In this document: piece after piece, positions 11,701 to 20,779 of the stretch
Numbering within the stretch: position 1 is the first letter of the stretch
Layout: each line of letters opens with the position of its first letter
NCBI GenBank assembly: GCA_963210315.1
Contig: OY723241.1
Coordinates: forward strand, 558,001 to 622,000
Origin: Rhynchopus euleeides
Lineage: Eukaryota > Euglenozoa > Diplonemea > Diplonemida > Diplonemidae
DNA length: 64,000 bases
Direction of reading: 5' to 3'
Made by a program: the position numbers and the translations under genes
Notes under the pieces: model-generated
What the model was told of the DNA's origin: nothing
The model's database searches: none
The model's input: the letters and a program-made list of their open reading frames with translations, nothing else

Positions 11701-12745
11701 AACCACATCGTTGCCTCCGGGGGTAGTTGCCGAGATGACTTCCTGGCGCTCAAAGCTCTGCCACACCATCTACAAGGACCTGGCCAAGAGGTGGGAGGAG
11801 TATCCCTGCCGCTCATTCAGCTCTTTCTTCGCGACAAGTGGGAAGGACAGCACGTGCGAGTGCCTCATGGCGCTCGCTTCTCGCTTGGGTTACGACCAGG
11901 CAGAGATTCTCAGCATCGGCATGGAGTGGGTGAAGCTGCGGTTGGAATGCACAGATCTCAGGGGGAACCTTCTGAAAGAGTTTGTCGTCGACTTCTTGCT
12001 GGAATCCGAGAGTTCGACGTTTGCGATAGTGCTTGAGGCCATGGTGGCACTGTCACCCTCGACTGTGTTTGTGGAGGCTGCTTTTTCAGTTGTAACGCGC
12101 ATGAGGGGATCGTTCCGGAAGGCACTCTCTGCCGCAAGCATCTCTCAAGAACTGGGCATCACTCTAGAGCTGTCACATGATGACGCGGCGCGCAAGATCA
12201 TCGTTGAAGAAACAGTCAACACGTTCCTCGCCAACAAGAAGCGCCGCTTCACTGCGCGTTCCCTGACGCCTCTTCCAACTCTGACAACCGTGGAGCTCGT
12301 TGACCTCGATGCAGCCATGGGTTCTCTATTTGCTGGCGTGGAGGATTGTGATGAGGAATCGGACGGCAGCTGGGAAGATGACAACGCCGATGCATTGTCG
12401 ATTGTCAGCCTCGTGGAGGAAGTCCCTGAGGATCCCTTCCTCACTTCGTTGCTTGCAGATGCCGCACCCCCCGTCGTGCCTCCAGCCACCCTGCAACATG
12501 TCACCTTCCAGCTCCCCGCTTCATCGACCCCGGGCACCCCATCGACACTCCCCACACCTCAGCCGGAAGAACCGCCGCAGCTGCCTCCCACACAGGCGGC
12601 ACCGGCAGAGCGCAGGAGGGAGGTTGGGCCGCACCCCGAGGAGCCCCAGGAGAAAAGGGCCCGCGTCCATGTCGACATCGATGTCGACATGGAGGAGGAT
12701 TGGGGAGAGTGGGCGTACGTTTCGGACGCCGAAACTTCCGAGTGA
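8774..12745 (+). CDS. hAT-superfamily transposase with N-terminal USP-like domain
   Basis: 1323 aa from the ATG at 8774; the frame stays open upstream, but only over repeat sequence. Residues about 95-290 resemble the C-terminal half of a ubiquitin-specific protease: Cys pairs YSCPSCG and CTCGA, PHLLFLSTQRF, then a YRFVGAS...VTDCS...ALVLYAR tail. The catalytic GHY is replaced by KGIAW and no Cys box is seen, so it is probably inactive. Residues about 555-620 hold a C-x2-C...H-x5-H zinc finger. Residues about 640-1140 match hAT transposases: KVDGTTF (first Asp), FAADGAST (second Asp), a VRWAA motif and a C-terminal STVFVEAAFS dimerisation segment. A Pro-rich acidic tail ends the protein. The uninterrupted 4-kb ORF suggests recent activity or constraint. 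The hAT assignment is firmer than the USP assignment. Confidence 0.75.
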   Translation: MVRTTAKISGSFWAFRPEGASRGVASGSGSFVTILQLLACTVLRECQGVLSNLLQSLRSTTPDENEPQMITSQDPQRPNPDVSLSALGHKHPHLKHLCTTKSATVYSCPSCGEFRTAITDSMVVMLGVVKDEVQRVASQFMEKQGPCTCGAVRAAQFCVEKAPHLLFLSTQRFSASGEKQKHLTELAETVNVKELRDLSALRELGVDGNGVVQVGTVQPVNHRYRFVGASCTKSGLTLAKGIAWETLCARGPATTLKWKSITTDRVTDCSVAPFNRANAKPALVLYAREASDGDRHDVDASHDAPPPPPPDPLAASPAATTAAPVAPAPHAAFYTGEGACHVAAFDSAGRLSPWLTAMKLAQSTGGVNIGLVPGWVQRDLYSSGHYCLRVLDCLARSIPITEPTRTSAAALLEGVDSPEAEALTVKLRRPRLMDTRFLVDEELDTNTASVALQTFRTSRGLNVHFSIVDTTQPRTFGLLLPSLMAQYPLRLVFDTAKAHFLLLMAANKKYVPEGSMVNGLLRIQQRQAQLAIQEKQQRKIHAAASGVVRLPDGRWRCTTCAPFLVQLEGEFSEQPHLLRYARGEASMSATTVGRQQSNIRRHMGGAAHKRAVQLSTPGSENTNVTATDIPKQTLCAKVKVTSEQYTSLVNLVYNVATATQRAEGLSSVGARLQDDKRKGLHVLDTHYSRKVAKEFQTILWEVLLRGVVGAVRACRAATLKVDGTTFARIDLMIVIVSGISRTDCAMKDWCVGTVDLKKADAESQKDELVKLFDSLQLSQWARRSLKGFAADGASTMKSLRGKLEIAWGCTLIDVHDAAHMHQLSVGLIKKTRKVVEHSRLLRHWFAFFRSTARQKSLQIISGGKCLSFPKEHSVRWAAATFRRLNAAVVNFDFTVAMLGEIQPPPFFFHKLTPEYSLSTCILADVFDINKGVSEALQKRDLSLSSMESILQNALTVHKVLARQPGKHEAKFYENQGTTSLPPGVVAEMTSWRSKLCHTIYKDLAKRWEEYPCRSFSSFFATSGKDSTCECLMALASRLGYDQAEILSIGMEWVKLRLECTDLRGNLLKEFVVDFLLESESSTFAIVLEAMVALSPSTVFVEAAFSVVTRMRGSFRKALSAASISQELGITLELSHDDAARKIIVEETVNTFLANKKRRFTARSLTPLPTLTTVELVDLDAAMGSLFAGVEDCDEESDGSWEDDNADALSIVSLVEEVPEDPFLTSLLADAAPPVVPPATLQHVTFQLPASSTPGTPSTLPTPQPEEPPQLPPTQAAPAERRREVGPHPEEPQEKRARVHVDIDVDMEEDWGEWAYVSDAETSE

Positions 12746-12984
12746 GCCATCATCGTTCTTAGAAGGGGGGGGGGGGGTGGGGGCGGGGGGGTGGTTTTCA
12801 TCGTAGAAATCATAGAAAAAGTCCCGCCTGACGGGCACGCGCCTGAAACCTGTGGGGGGGTGAGCAAAAAATCCCTTGTAAAAATTCTTAGAAAAAACCT
12901 GGTTCCCCGACCCAAAAAACCCGGAAAAAGGGCTGGTTCCCCGCCCAGGCCTGATGCTGCCCGTTCGCTCATTTTTGCCTCGGG
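12746..12984. other. 3' flank of the transposase gene
   Basis: A G run (12758-12793) is followed by a repeated ATTCTTAGAAAAAACC/CTGGTTCCCC block matching, inverted, the left flank at 8375-8520. It ends in TTTTTGCCTCG at 12982, directly before the E1 right arm. Confidence 0.5.
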
Positions 12985-13183
12985 GGTACATATGCAACCT
13001 CCGGATTTACATATGTAAGCTCCAGATTTTACATATGTAAACTCCAAAATTTACATATGTAAATCGGAAAATTTTGATATGCAAAATTTTGATTAGCAAA
13101 ATGATATGCATTTTCTGCATAAGACCACCGTGGTTGCGAAGACAGCACCCCCCCCCCCCCCTAGGGGGGGTCTACTGGGGGAA

Positions 13184-14288
13184 ACATTGGCCAAATTTTG
13201 AGAAACACGTTTTTGACCCCAAAAAGGTCGTTCTGGTGCCAGAAAGTGCCCAAAGTACTCCGGAAACTCGTTTCCGCCCACTCCCAGGGGGTGGTATGCC
13301 CCCGACGATGCCGTTTTTAGCAACCAAAATTTTTGGGACAGAACTTGTACCTGGGCTGCACACCACAGGACACATCAAGCAGAGCAAACACACCTCAACC
13401 TGCCAGATGCACAGAAGAACTGTTGTCGTTGATAGTTCTGAAACATAACAGCTTCTCGGTGCCCTCCGGAGGTCAAAAGGCAAGCCAATATGAGGTAATT
13501 GCGCCAGGAACAGTTGTGGGAGAAGTATGGTACAGTTCGTGTCCCATTTGACGCTGTTCTTGGGAGCTTACGGCAGCTGGGTCTGTGGCACGGCGCATCC
13601 GTTGCTAGGGAGCGCGTCCTCAGGTGTGGTGCCTCACCTGTGAGCATGTGGCACAGGGACGCCATACGAGAGTCTCTCAGATGCCTCCTCTGATGGGAGG
13701 CAGCTGACTGGAACAGGCACCTGGTACAGCAGGCACAGGTACAAGAAGTGGCCAGAAATAGCGCTCAGCAGAAGCGCAAGATTTTCCCGTCTCAGCTTCC
13801 AGCCCCAACTTCCGCTAAACGGTATTGTCGGGAAGTACTCAGGCAGGGCTGCAGTGTCAAATGGGAGGCTGATTGGGTGCCACAAATGACTGGATTGAGG
13901 GAGTCGACGGAGTCTACAGTTGAGGTACGGGCCAGTCTCTCAAAGGAAGAGGAAACCAGGCCTGATTAGCTCTCGCCGACGAGCAGGGCGTTGTGCAGGG
14001 CGCAGTTCACGTACCAGAACTACGGACGGACCTCCTGAGGGCCATCCGGCGCCGCTGGCAGTCCCTGAGGGTGATACAAAGGGCAACAGCGGAAATAAGC
14101 AGACTGCACAAATAGCCCCAGGTACAAGTTCTGTCCCAAAATTTTTCGTTGCTAAAAAAAGCATCATCGGGGGCATACCACCCCCTGGGAGTGGGCGGAA
14201 ACGAGTTTCCGGAGCATATTGGGCACTTTCTGCCAGCAGAATCACCTTTTTAGGGTCAAAAACTCGTTTCTCAAAATTTGGCCAATGT
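13184..14288. mobile_element. Inverted-repeat element E3 (1.1 kb, 170-bp arms)
   Basis: Left arm 13184-13353 (ACATTGGCCAAATTTTGAG...) is the inverse of the right arm 14117-14288 (...CTCAAAATTTGGCCAATGT). The arms match over about 170 bp with a few differences, including the block around GGAAACTCGTTTCCGCCCAC. The roughly 760-bp centre has no recognisable gene, so the element is non-autonomous. It fills the gap between E1 and E2. No target duplication was identified. Confidence 0.75.
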
Positions 14289-14389
14289 ACACGCTTTTTT
14301 ACACGGTGGCATCTTGTAAATTTTACATGTAAAAATACCGATTTTTACATGTATTATACATGTATAATACTTGCATGTCAACTATTATA

Positions 14390-15199
14390 CCGTAAACGGA
14401 AAAAGGGTGGACCGTAAAAATGTTCCAAGTTCCCAAAAAAAGGCCAAACGTTCCATCTTTTTTACGGTCCACCATTTATTGGGACTGAATATGGAAAAGA
14501 CAATGCGTTTTTCGCCCGCGGGCTGGTGGGTTGCGGGGCGCGGACTGCGGCCTCCACGCCGCAGACACCCACACGTAGGCCTCCCGACCTCCCAGCTTTG
14601 GACCCTCCCTCCACCACCGCAACCAACACCAGCAAGAGAAGTAAGTCCTCCCTGCGTGTGGAAAAGGCACGATCACCACCACTCACCTCGAGACTCACCC
14701 ACCACCACACCTCGAGAAGTGTAGTACCATGCAAGGAGCATTCCGGTAGAAGTAAAAGTAGAACCTGCTGCACGAGCCCACAAAAGCAGCCACAGTACGG
14801 CAGGGCGCGCAGACAGAAGCTGAGACCACCGGGCTCCCTCCAGATGTAAATTCGTGAATCAGTGCCCGGAAAATTCAGGGAAATCGTACTCCTTTAGTGT
14901 AGTACACCCTGCAGTAACTGTGGGAGAACAGTTCCCGGACGATGGTGAGCGCACACTCTGTGCTGAGGCCCTGTGGTGTTAATCCTGCAGCTTCAGTCGT
15001 ACGATTTCCTTGGTTCCTTCGCGACTTCGTCGCGAAGGAACTCGTAAAAAAAACCGCCAAGTCCACGATCCCAACCGTAAAATAGGTGGACCGTAAAAAT
15101 GTTCCAAGTTCCGGAAAAATCCCACTTGTTCCATCTTTTTTACGGTCCACCTATAGTACGGTTCACCTTTATTACGGTCCACAATATTTCCGTTTACGG
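14390..15199. mobile_element. 0.8-kb TA-flanked MITE in the left arm of E2
   Basis: Terminal inverted repeats CCGTAAACGG...CCGTTTACGG, flanked by TA (14388-14389 and 15200-15201). Subterminal blocks GTGGACCGTAAAAATGTTCC are arranged as inverted pairs near each end. Internal 14879-15009 belongs to a dispersed short family, followed by a perfect 27-bp palindrome (about 15013-15039). A near-identical copy in inverted orientation is at 18939-19744. Confidence 0.8.
14879..15009. repeat. Dispersed short family, GTACGATTTCC ends, copy 1
   Basis: Starts AAATCGTACTCCTTT and ends AGTCGTACGATTTCC, giving an imperfect terminal inverted repeat. It shares the internal words GAGAACAGTTCCC, GAGCGCACACT and AGGCCCTGTG with copies at 19129-19260, 40056-40221 and 61744-61905. 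Confidence 0.7.
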
Positions 15200-15250
15200 T
15201 ACATGTATAATACATGTATATGCCTGAAATATACATGTAAAATACATGTA

Positions 15251-15596
15251 CCGTATACGTAAATATTTTGGAACGTAAATATTATGGAACGTAAATATTA
15301 TGGAACGTAAATATTTTGGAACGCTGGTGGGTTGGCGTTCAAGATTTTTTTCGTTCCATAATATTTACAGGGCTTTCTGCGACTCGGGGACTTGGACCAG
15401 GTGATCGGACGGCATACAGAGTCCCTGACGGGACCTACTCGTGCACTTTTCGCGCGATTACCTGACGCAAGCCGTCCTCACCACCGAGTCCCCAACTGGC
15501 CCTGTAAATATTATGGAACGTAAATATTATGGAACGGACCGGCCAAAAATGGGCCCGTTCCATAATATTTACGTTCCATAATATTTACGTATACGG
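15251..15596. mobile_element. 346-bp MITE, TA target site, copy 2
   Basis: Same family as 6276-6605: identical CCGTATACG ends, the same internal unique sequence with few substitutions, and TA on both sides (15249-15250 and 15597-15598). It is present only in the left arm of E2, so it inserted after the two arms were last made identical. Confidence 0.85.
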
Positions 15597-15805
15597 TATA
15601 TCAAGCAAAAATACATGTATAATAGTTGCATGTCAACTATTATACATGTATTTTTACTTGATATACATGTATTTTACATGTATATTTCATGCATTTACAT
15701 GTATTTTACATGTATAATACTTGTCATGCAAGTATTATACATGTAAAATACTTGCACGACAAGTAAAATACATGTATAATACTTGCACGACAAGTAAAAT
15801 ACTTG

Positions 15806-16953
15806 CATGGGGGGTCTTCGCTCCGGGTCAATTTGGGTCAACTTGGGTCAATTTGGGTCACCCTGGGGTTTTTCACCTTAGGAAAATGGGGGGCTTCGCT
15901 CCGGGTCAATCTGGGTCAGCTTGGGTCAGTGACCCGGAGCGAAGCCCCCCCCCTTAGGTGACCAAAAATAGGTGAAAATTTTTGCCTATTTTCCCTTGTG
16001 TCAAACTTGGAGTCTGACCCAAAAATCGGAATCTGTGACCCATGGTTTATATGGGCAAACCTGAAAATTTCCGACTTTTTCCCCAATTTTTCCCACTTCC
16101 TGGCCATACCTTTCCCGACCCAAAATCAAACAAATGCAGCGGAAAATGGCCAAAAATAGGCCAAAAAACACCAAATTTTTTCCTATGGGAACGAACATGG
16201 GGGTCTTCGCTCCGGGTCAATTTGGGTCAACTTGGGTCAATTTGGGTCACCCTGGGGTTTTTCACCTTAGGAAAATGGGGGGCTTCGCTCCGGGTCAATC
16301 TGGGTCAGCTTGGGTCAGTGACCCGGAGCGAAGCCCCCCCTTAGGTGACCAAAAATAGGTGAAAATTTTTGCCTATTTTCCCTTGTGTCAAACTTGGAGT
16401 CTGACCCAAAAATCGGAATCTGTGACCCATGGTTTATATGGGCAAACCTGAAAATTTCCGACTTTTTCCCCAATTTTTCCCACTTCCTGGCCATACCTTT
16501 CCCGACCCAAAATCAAACAAATGCAGCGGAAAATGGCCAAAAATAGGCCAAAAAACACCAAATTTTTTCCTATGGGAACGAACATGGGGGTCTTCGCTCC
16601 GGGTCAATTTGGGTCAACTTGGGTCAATTTGGGTCACCCTGGGGTTTTTCACCTTAGGAAAATGGGGGGCTTCGCTCCGGGTCAATCTGGGTCAGCTTGG
16701 GTCAGTGACCCGGAGCGAAGCCCCCCCCCTTAGGTGACCAAAAATAGGTGAAAATTTTTGCCTATTTTCCCTTGTGTCAAACTTGGAGTCTGACCCAAAA
16801 ATCGGAATCTGTGACCCATGGTTTATATGGGCAAACCTGAAAATTTCCGACTTTTTCCCCAATTTTTCCCACTTCCTGGCCATACCTTTCCCGACCCAAA
16901 ATCAAACAAATGCAGCGGAAAATGGCCAAAAATAGGCCAAAAAACACCAAATT
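15806..16953. repeat. 387-bp tandem repeat, three copies, centre of E2
   Basis: Units start at 15806, 16196 and 16583 (CATGGGGGTCTTCGCTCC); the third is cut short near 16953. Each unit contains a run of GGGTCAATTTGGGTCAACTT words and an inverted pair GGCTTCGCTCCGGGTC / GACCCGGAGCGAAGCC. The copies are almost identical, implying recent amplification. The apparent ORFs repeat with the unit and are not called. Confidence 0.9.
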
Positions 16954-18811
16954 TTTTTCCGGGGGGCTTCGCCCCCCGGACCCCCCTTGCGTGGGGGGCT
17001 TCGCCCCCCACGCCACACGCACCTCCCGGCCGGGGGCCGGTTCGGTCGTCGTCGGCTGCGCTCAAAGGGCGTGCGGTAGCCGACGCCCTTTTGTGCTCGC
17101 CTCCTCCTCCCACACTTCAGTATGACGTTTAGGTGCGTCGGTGTTCCTGCTTTGTTCTTCTGTTGACTGGGACGGGCCAGTCCTCGTGGGTTGCCGACCG
17201 GTGTGTCCTCCCCTGGGATCCCCTCCTCCCCCCACCACTTGCATCTGGTTCAGCTTCAGTGAGAGCTGAGCGGGAGCCATACTTGCTCTCGGTGACCAAT
17301 TGTCCGCAGTCCTACATCATGACGAGTTTGGTAATGCCCACTCGCAGACATCCCCCGTCCCAGGTGTTCTGCCGTGGGGCAGCTCACCATCTGCTGTGGT
17401 CACACACCAGCGAGCAGGCCCTGTCAACGAAATCGATGTGACTGCTCTTGCCGCAGGGCAACGGAGGTGGGCCTGCATTGCATCCTGTTGCCGCTCAGTT
17501 CTGTTCCCACTGGAGATTCTTGTTGCGCCGCAGATCGAACAGTCTTTCGTGTCGTCGGCGCCGATCTTGTATAAAACGTAGGCAGTAGGCTGCTGTGGGT
17601 GACCTGCAGGTTACCCGTCCCTTTCGTGCAGGCAGCGCCAGAGGTGCGATGTTTTTATGGGAACACGGCAGCTGCCCCGCACTCCATTCTGCTCTCTTGT
17701 CTGCTGTTTATGTTGAACAAGGTCTGGCTGCCAGTGATCTCGCTGGGGGTCGGGCAAACCAAAAAAGAGGTAGGGCACAGGGTGGGCCGAGCTCGCGAGA
17801 AAAAAGGTGCAGCCCAACCCCGCCCCGACTTCCCGTGGTATGATGCAAACAGGATCGAATACACGACCACAGAACATTTTCCCCCAATTCGAGAGGCACC
17901 GGATGTTGCTGCCTTTGGTCGTCGCCTGCTGGATCAAAAATCAGGAATCCAGGGGATCTTGGATTGCCTTTGAGTACTTGCAAAACTGCAATCCCGAGAA
18001 ACTTTGCCAGCTAGTGTTCAGGAACGGCAGCAAATCTCATGGCTTGCATCGCTTTGTGGATGGTGTGCGATGATCAATCCCATACACGCAAGGACTTGGT
18101 CGCGAGACAGCCTACAGGGGGTCTGGGGGGCGGAGCCCCCCAGCCGCCGGAGCCCACGGTAGTGAACATCCTGAAAGTCTTCGAAGGCGAGTCCCCACAC
18201 CGGTTGGTGCTGTTGCACATTCCAGGCGGAGATGGCCCTTCGCTTGGGACATGATGAGGGGCGCTTCGATGAACACCATCAAGCCCCCAGCATGCCGTTG
18301 GGTTTTCATACGCTGCGGCGCATGAAAACTCGGCCACAAGGCCGAACCCAAAAGCCCCAAAATCTGACCCGGGAGGTAGGGCCGAGGGTAGGGCCATGCC
18401 ACCCCTGGCGGCCCACCCTCCCAAAGAATTACAGAAAAAGGGAGGTGGGGCCGCGGCCCCCTGCCAGCCCTGGCACGGGATCACTGCTGGCGGGTAGTTC
18501 AGGCTCGTGGCCCTCCTCGTTCCGATAGCCCCTCGGACATCCAAATGATTCACGTGCAGCAGCCCATGCGCAGAGAACGGTGTGCCGTCTTGTACAGCAA
18601 CTGTTGGACAACTGTTGAAATCGTTTTTCACCAAAAAAAATCTCTCTGCGGGCCAAGTCGAAGATTTTTCTGGGGACTTTTGGTGTCCCCAATTTTTCAA
18701 ATTTCGAAAAATAAGCTCACTTTGCTAAACTGGACCCAACTCCCCACACTCTTTTTTTCCGACTTTTTCACGGGTTTTTTCCGGTTTTTTTTGGTTTTTT
18801 TTGGCGGATGG
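16954..18811. other. E2 interior, no recognisable gene
   Basis: Begins with two strong G/C hairpins (GGGGGGCTTCGCCCCCC at 16963 and GTGGGGGGCTTCGCCCCCCA near 16994). Unique sequence with short frames on both strands follows; none has recognisable domains. 18110-18175 carries a 60-bp module also found in E4. Confidence 0.5.
18110..18175. repeat. Shared hairpin module, copy 1
   Basis: GGGGGTCTGGGGGGCGGAGC pairs with CCCCCCAG, followed by CCGCCGGAGCCCACGGTAG and TGAACAT. Closely similar copies lie in E4 at 38240-38300 and 38405-38461, with a partial one at 37168-37203. Confidence 0.75.
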
Positions 18812-18938
18812 AGCGAAGACCCCCATGCAAGTATTTTACTTGTCATGCAAGTATTTTACATGTATAATACTTGCATGACAAGTATTATACATGTAAAATA
18901 CATGTAAATGCATGAAATATACATGTAAAATACATGTA

Positions 18939-19744
18939 CCGTAAACGGAAATATTGTGGACCGTAATAAAGGTGAACCGTACTATAGGTGGACCGTAAAA
19001 AAGATGGAACAAATGGGATTTTTCCGGAACTTGGAACATTTTTACGGTCCACCTATTTTACGGTTGGGATCGTGGACTTGGCGGTTTTTTTTACGAGTTC
19101 CTTCGCGACGAAGTCGCGAAGGAACCAAGGAAATCGTACGGCTGAAGCTGCAGGATTAACACCACAGGGCCTCAGCACAGAGTGTGCACTCACCATCGTC
19201 CGGGAACTGTTCTCCCACAGTTACTGCAGGGTGTACTACACTAAAGGAGTACGATTTATTTCCCTGAATTTTTCGGGCACTGATTCACGAATTTACATCT
19301 GGAGGGAGCCCGGTGGTCTCAGCTTCTGTCTGCGCGCCCTGCCGTACTGTGGCTGCTTTTGTGGGCTCGTGCAGCAGGTTCTACTTTTACTTCTACCGGA
19401 ATGCTCCTTGCATGGTACTACACTTCTCGAGGTGTGGTGGTGGGTGAGTCTCGAGGTGAGATCGTGCCTTTTCCACACGCAGGGAGGACTTGCTTCTCTT
19501 GCTGGTGTTGGTTGCGGTGGTGGAGGGAGGGTCCAAAGCTGGGAGGTCGGGAGGCCTACGTGTGGGTGTCTGCGGCGTGGAGGCCGCAGTCCGCGCCCCG
19601 CAACCCACCAGCCCGCGGGCGAAAAACGCATTGTCTTTTCCATATTCAGTCCCAATAAATGGTGGACCGTAAAAAAGATGGAACGTTTGGCCTTTTTTTG
19701 GGAACTTGGAACATTTTTACGGTCCACCCTTTTTCCGTTTACGG
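18939..19744. mobile_element. 0.8-kb TA-flanked MITE in the right arm of E2
   Basis: Mirror copy of 14390-15199: CCGTAAACGG...CCGTTTACGG flanked by TA (18937-18938, 19745-19746). Internal sequence is near-identical but inverted, including the dispersed short family (19129-19260). Its presence at the same place in both arms means it was copied with the arm rather than inserted twice. Confidence 0.8.
19129..19260. repeat. Dispersed short family, GTACGATTTCC ends, copy 2
   Basis: Inverse-orientation copy of 14879-15009, lying in the mirrored MITE of the right E2 arm. Confidence 0.7.
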
Positions 19745-20039
19745 TATATCAAGTAAAAATACATGTATAATAGTTGACATGCAACTATTATACATGTATT
19801 TTTACTTGATATACATGTATTTTACATGTATATTTCAGGCATATACATGTATTATACATGTATAATAGTTGACATGCAAGTATTATACATGTATAATACA
19901 TGTAAAAATCAGTATTTTTACATGTAAAATTTACAAGATCCCACCGTGTAGGTGCAGTAGACCCCCCCTACCCCCCCCCCCCTAGGCCCTTGCATGGCTG
20001 TTTAAATCTCTGTTTAGGGCTGTCACAAACACGATTTTT

Positions 20040-20400
20040 TGGATTTTGGGCCAAAAACTCCACCAAAATGGGCGTACCTGGCCAAAAATCGAGTGGGGGA
20101 TCACTGAAAAAATCCGAGAAAATAGCGGACACCCTCGGGAAAGTCGATCCATTCGAATTACTTGGCATTTTTTCCTGAAAAAACCCCCGAAAAAGTGTAA
20201 CGCTCGTGTAACGCTCTTGGGCCGATTTGTAACGGTCCAAAAATACCACTTCCAAAAGGCAGAGAAGGCCTCTAAGCACCCCAAAACCACACAGATACCC
20301 CTCGGGGTAGGTTCCTGGGTGGTTTCTAGTGGTTTCGAGGGCCTCATGGTACCCAGAGGCGGTCTGAAAGAGGTTTCTCGTGGAAAAATTTGATACTTTC
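20040..20400. repeat. Fragment of a dispersed repeat
   Basis: The segment 20255-20385 (GAGAAGGCCTCTAAGCACCC ... AGAGGCGGTCTGAAAGAGG) recurs with substitutions at 23518-23636. The rest is rich in CCAAAAAT words. No coding potential. Confidence 0.6.
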
Positions 20401-20779
20401 CCGAAAAAACCCTTATTTTGAACGATTTTGAACGATTTTTGGCCGTGCTCGTAGCATTCCCCGTTGAGGGGGTCGCTATTTCGTGTTCTCCTGGCCGCAC
20501 GGAGGCATTGCCTTACGTCGCCTCTTCCTCTTTTCCTTTGGTGGTGTGTTGGTCTGGCACAGAGGGCGGGACCGTGCTGATATGCACAGTGACGACTCTC
20601 CCTTTTGTTTTGTGCCCGCCTCCACCGAGATTCGGCTGATGCCTCTCAGACTGGGGGCGGGCGGTCGCCGACGCTGACGCGCCTGGCGGCCTGTGGAAAG
20701 TGACGTGGGGCTGGGATGGGGGGGGGGGGGTGCTGGGGGGTCGGGCCGAAGCCCTTGTTCTCTGATGATGTTATTTGGT

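Larger units (their letters stand above)
6107..13132. mobile_element. Large inverted-repeat element E1 enclosing the USP-hAT gene
   Basis: Left end CACGGTGGTCTTA (6107) and right end TAAGACCACCGTG (13132) are inverted. Both arms are then built from the palindromic word TTTACATATGTAAA and from ATGCATATCATTTTGC. The left arm runs to about 6650 and carries an inserted 330-bp MITE; the right arm covers about 12985-13132. The interior holds the transposase-like gene at 8774-12745. No clear 8-bp target duplication was seen beside these ends, so the exact boundaries are uncertain by tens of bases. E2 starts with the same CACGGTGG, so E1 could be the autonomous partner. Confidence 0.6.
14302..19948. 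mobile_element. Large foldback element E2 with arms over 1 kb
   Basis: Ends CACGGTGGCATCTTGTAAA (14302) and TTTACAAGATCCCACCGTG (19948) are inverted. Arms run to about 15825 on the left and from about 18812 on the right, converging on CTTGCATGGGGGTCTTCGCTCC and its inverse. Both arms consist of ACATGTATAATACATGT-type palindromes and contain mirrored copies of one 0.8-kb MITE; a second MITE is present only in the left arm. The centre holds a 387-bp tandem array and about 1.8 kb of non-coding sequence. The CACGGTGG terminus is shared with E1. Confidence 0.7.

Noticed and set aside
16042..17132. Repeated ~100-codon ORFs (MVYMGKPENF... type)
   Set aside because: They recur with each 387-bp tandem unit and have no domain; artefacts of the repeat.
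18988..19770. 260-codon plus-strand ORF
   Set aside because: Entirely inside a TA-flanked MITE and its arm; the mirrored copy at 14390-15199 is interrupted, so not conserved as protein.
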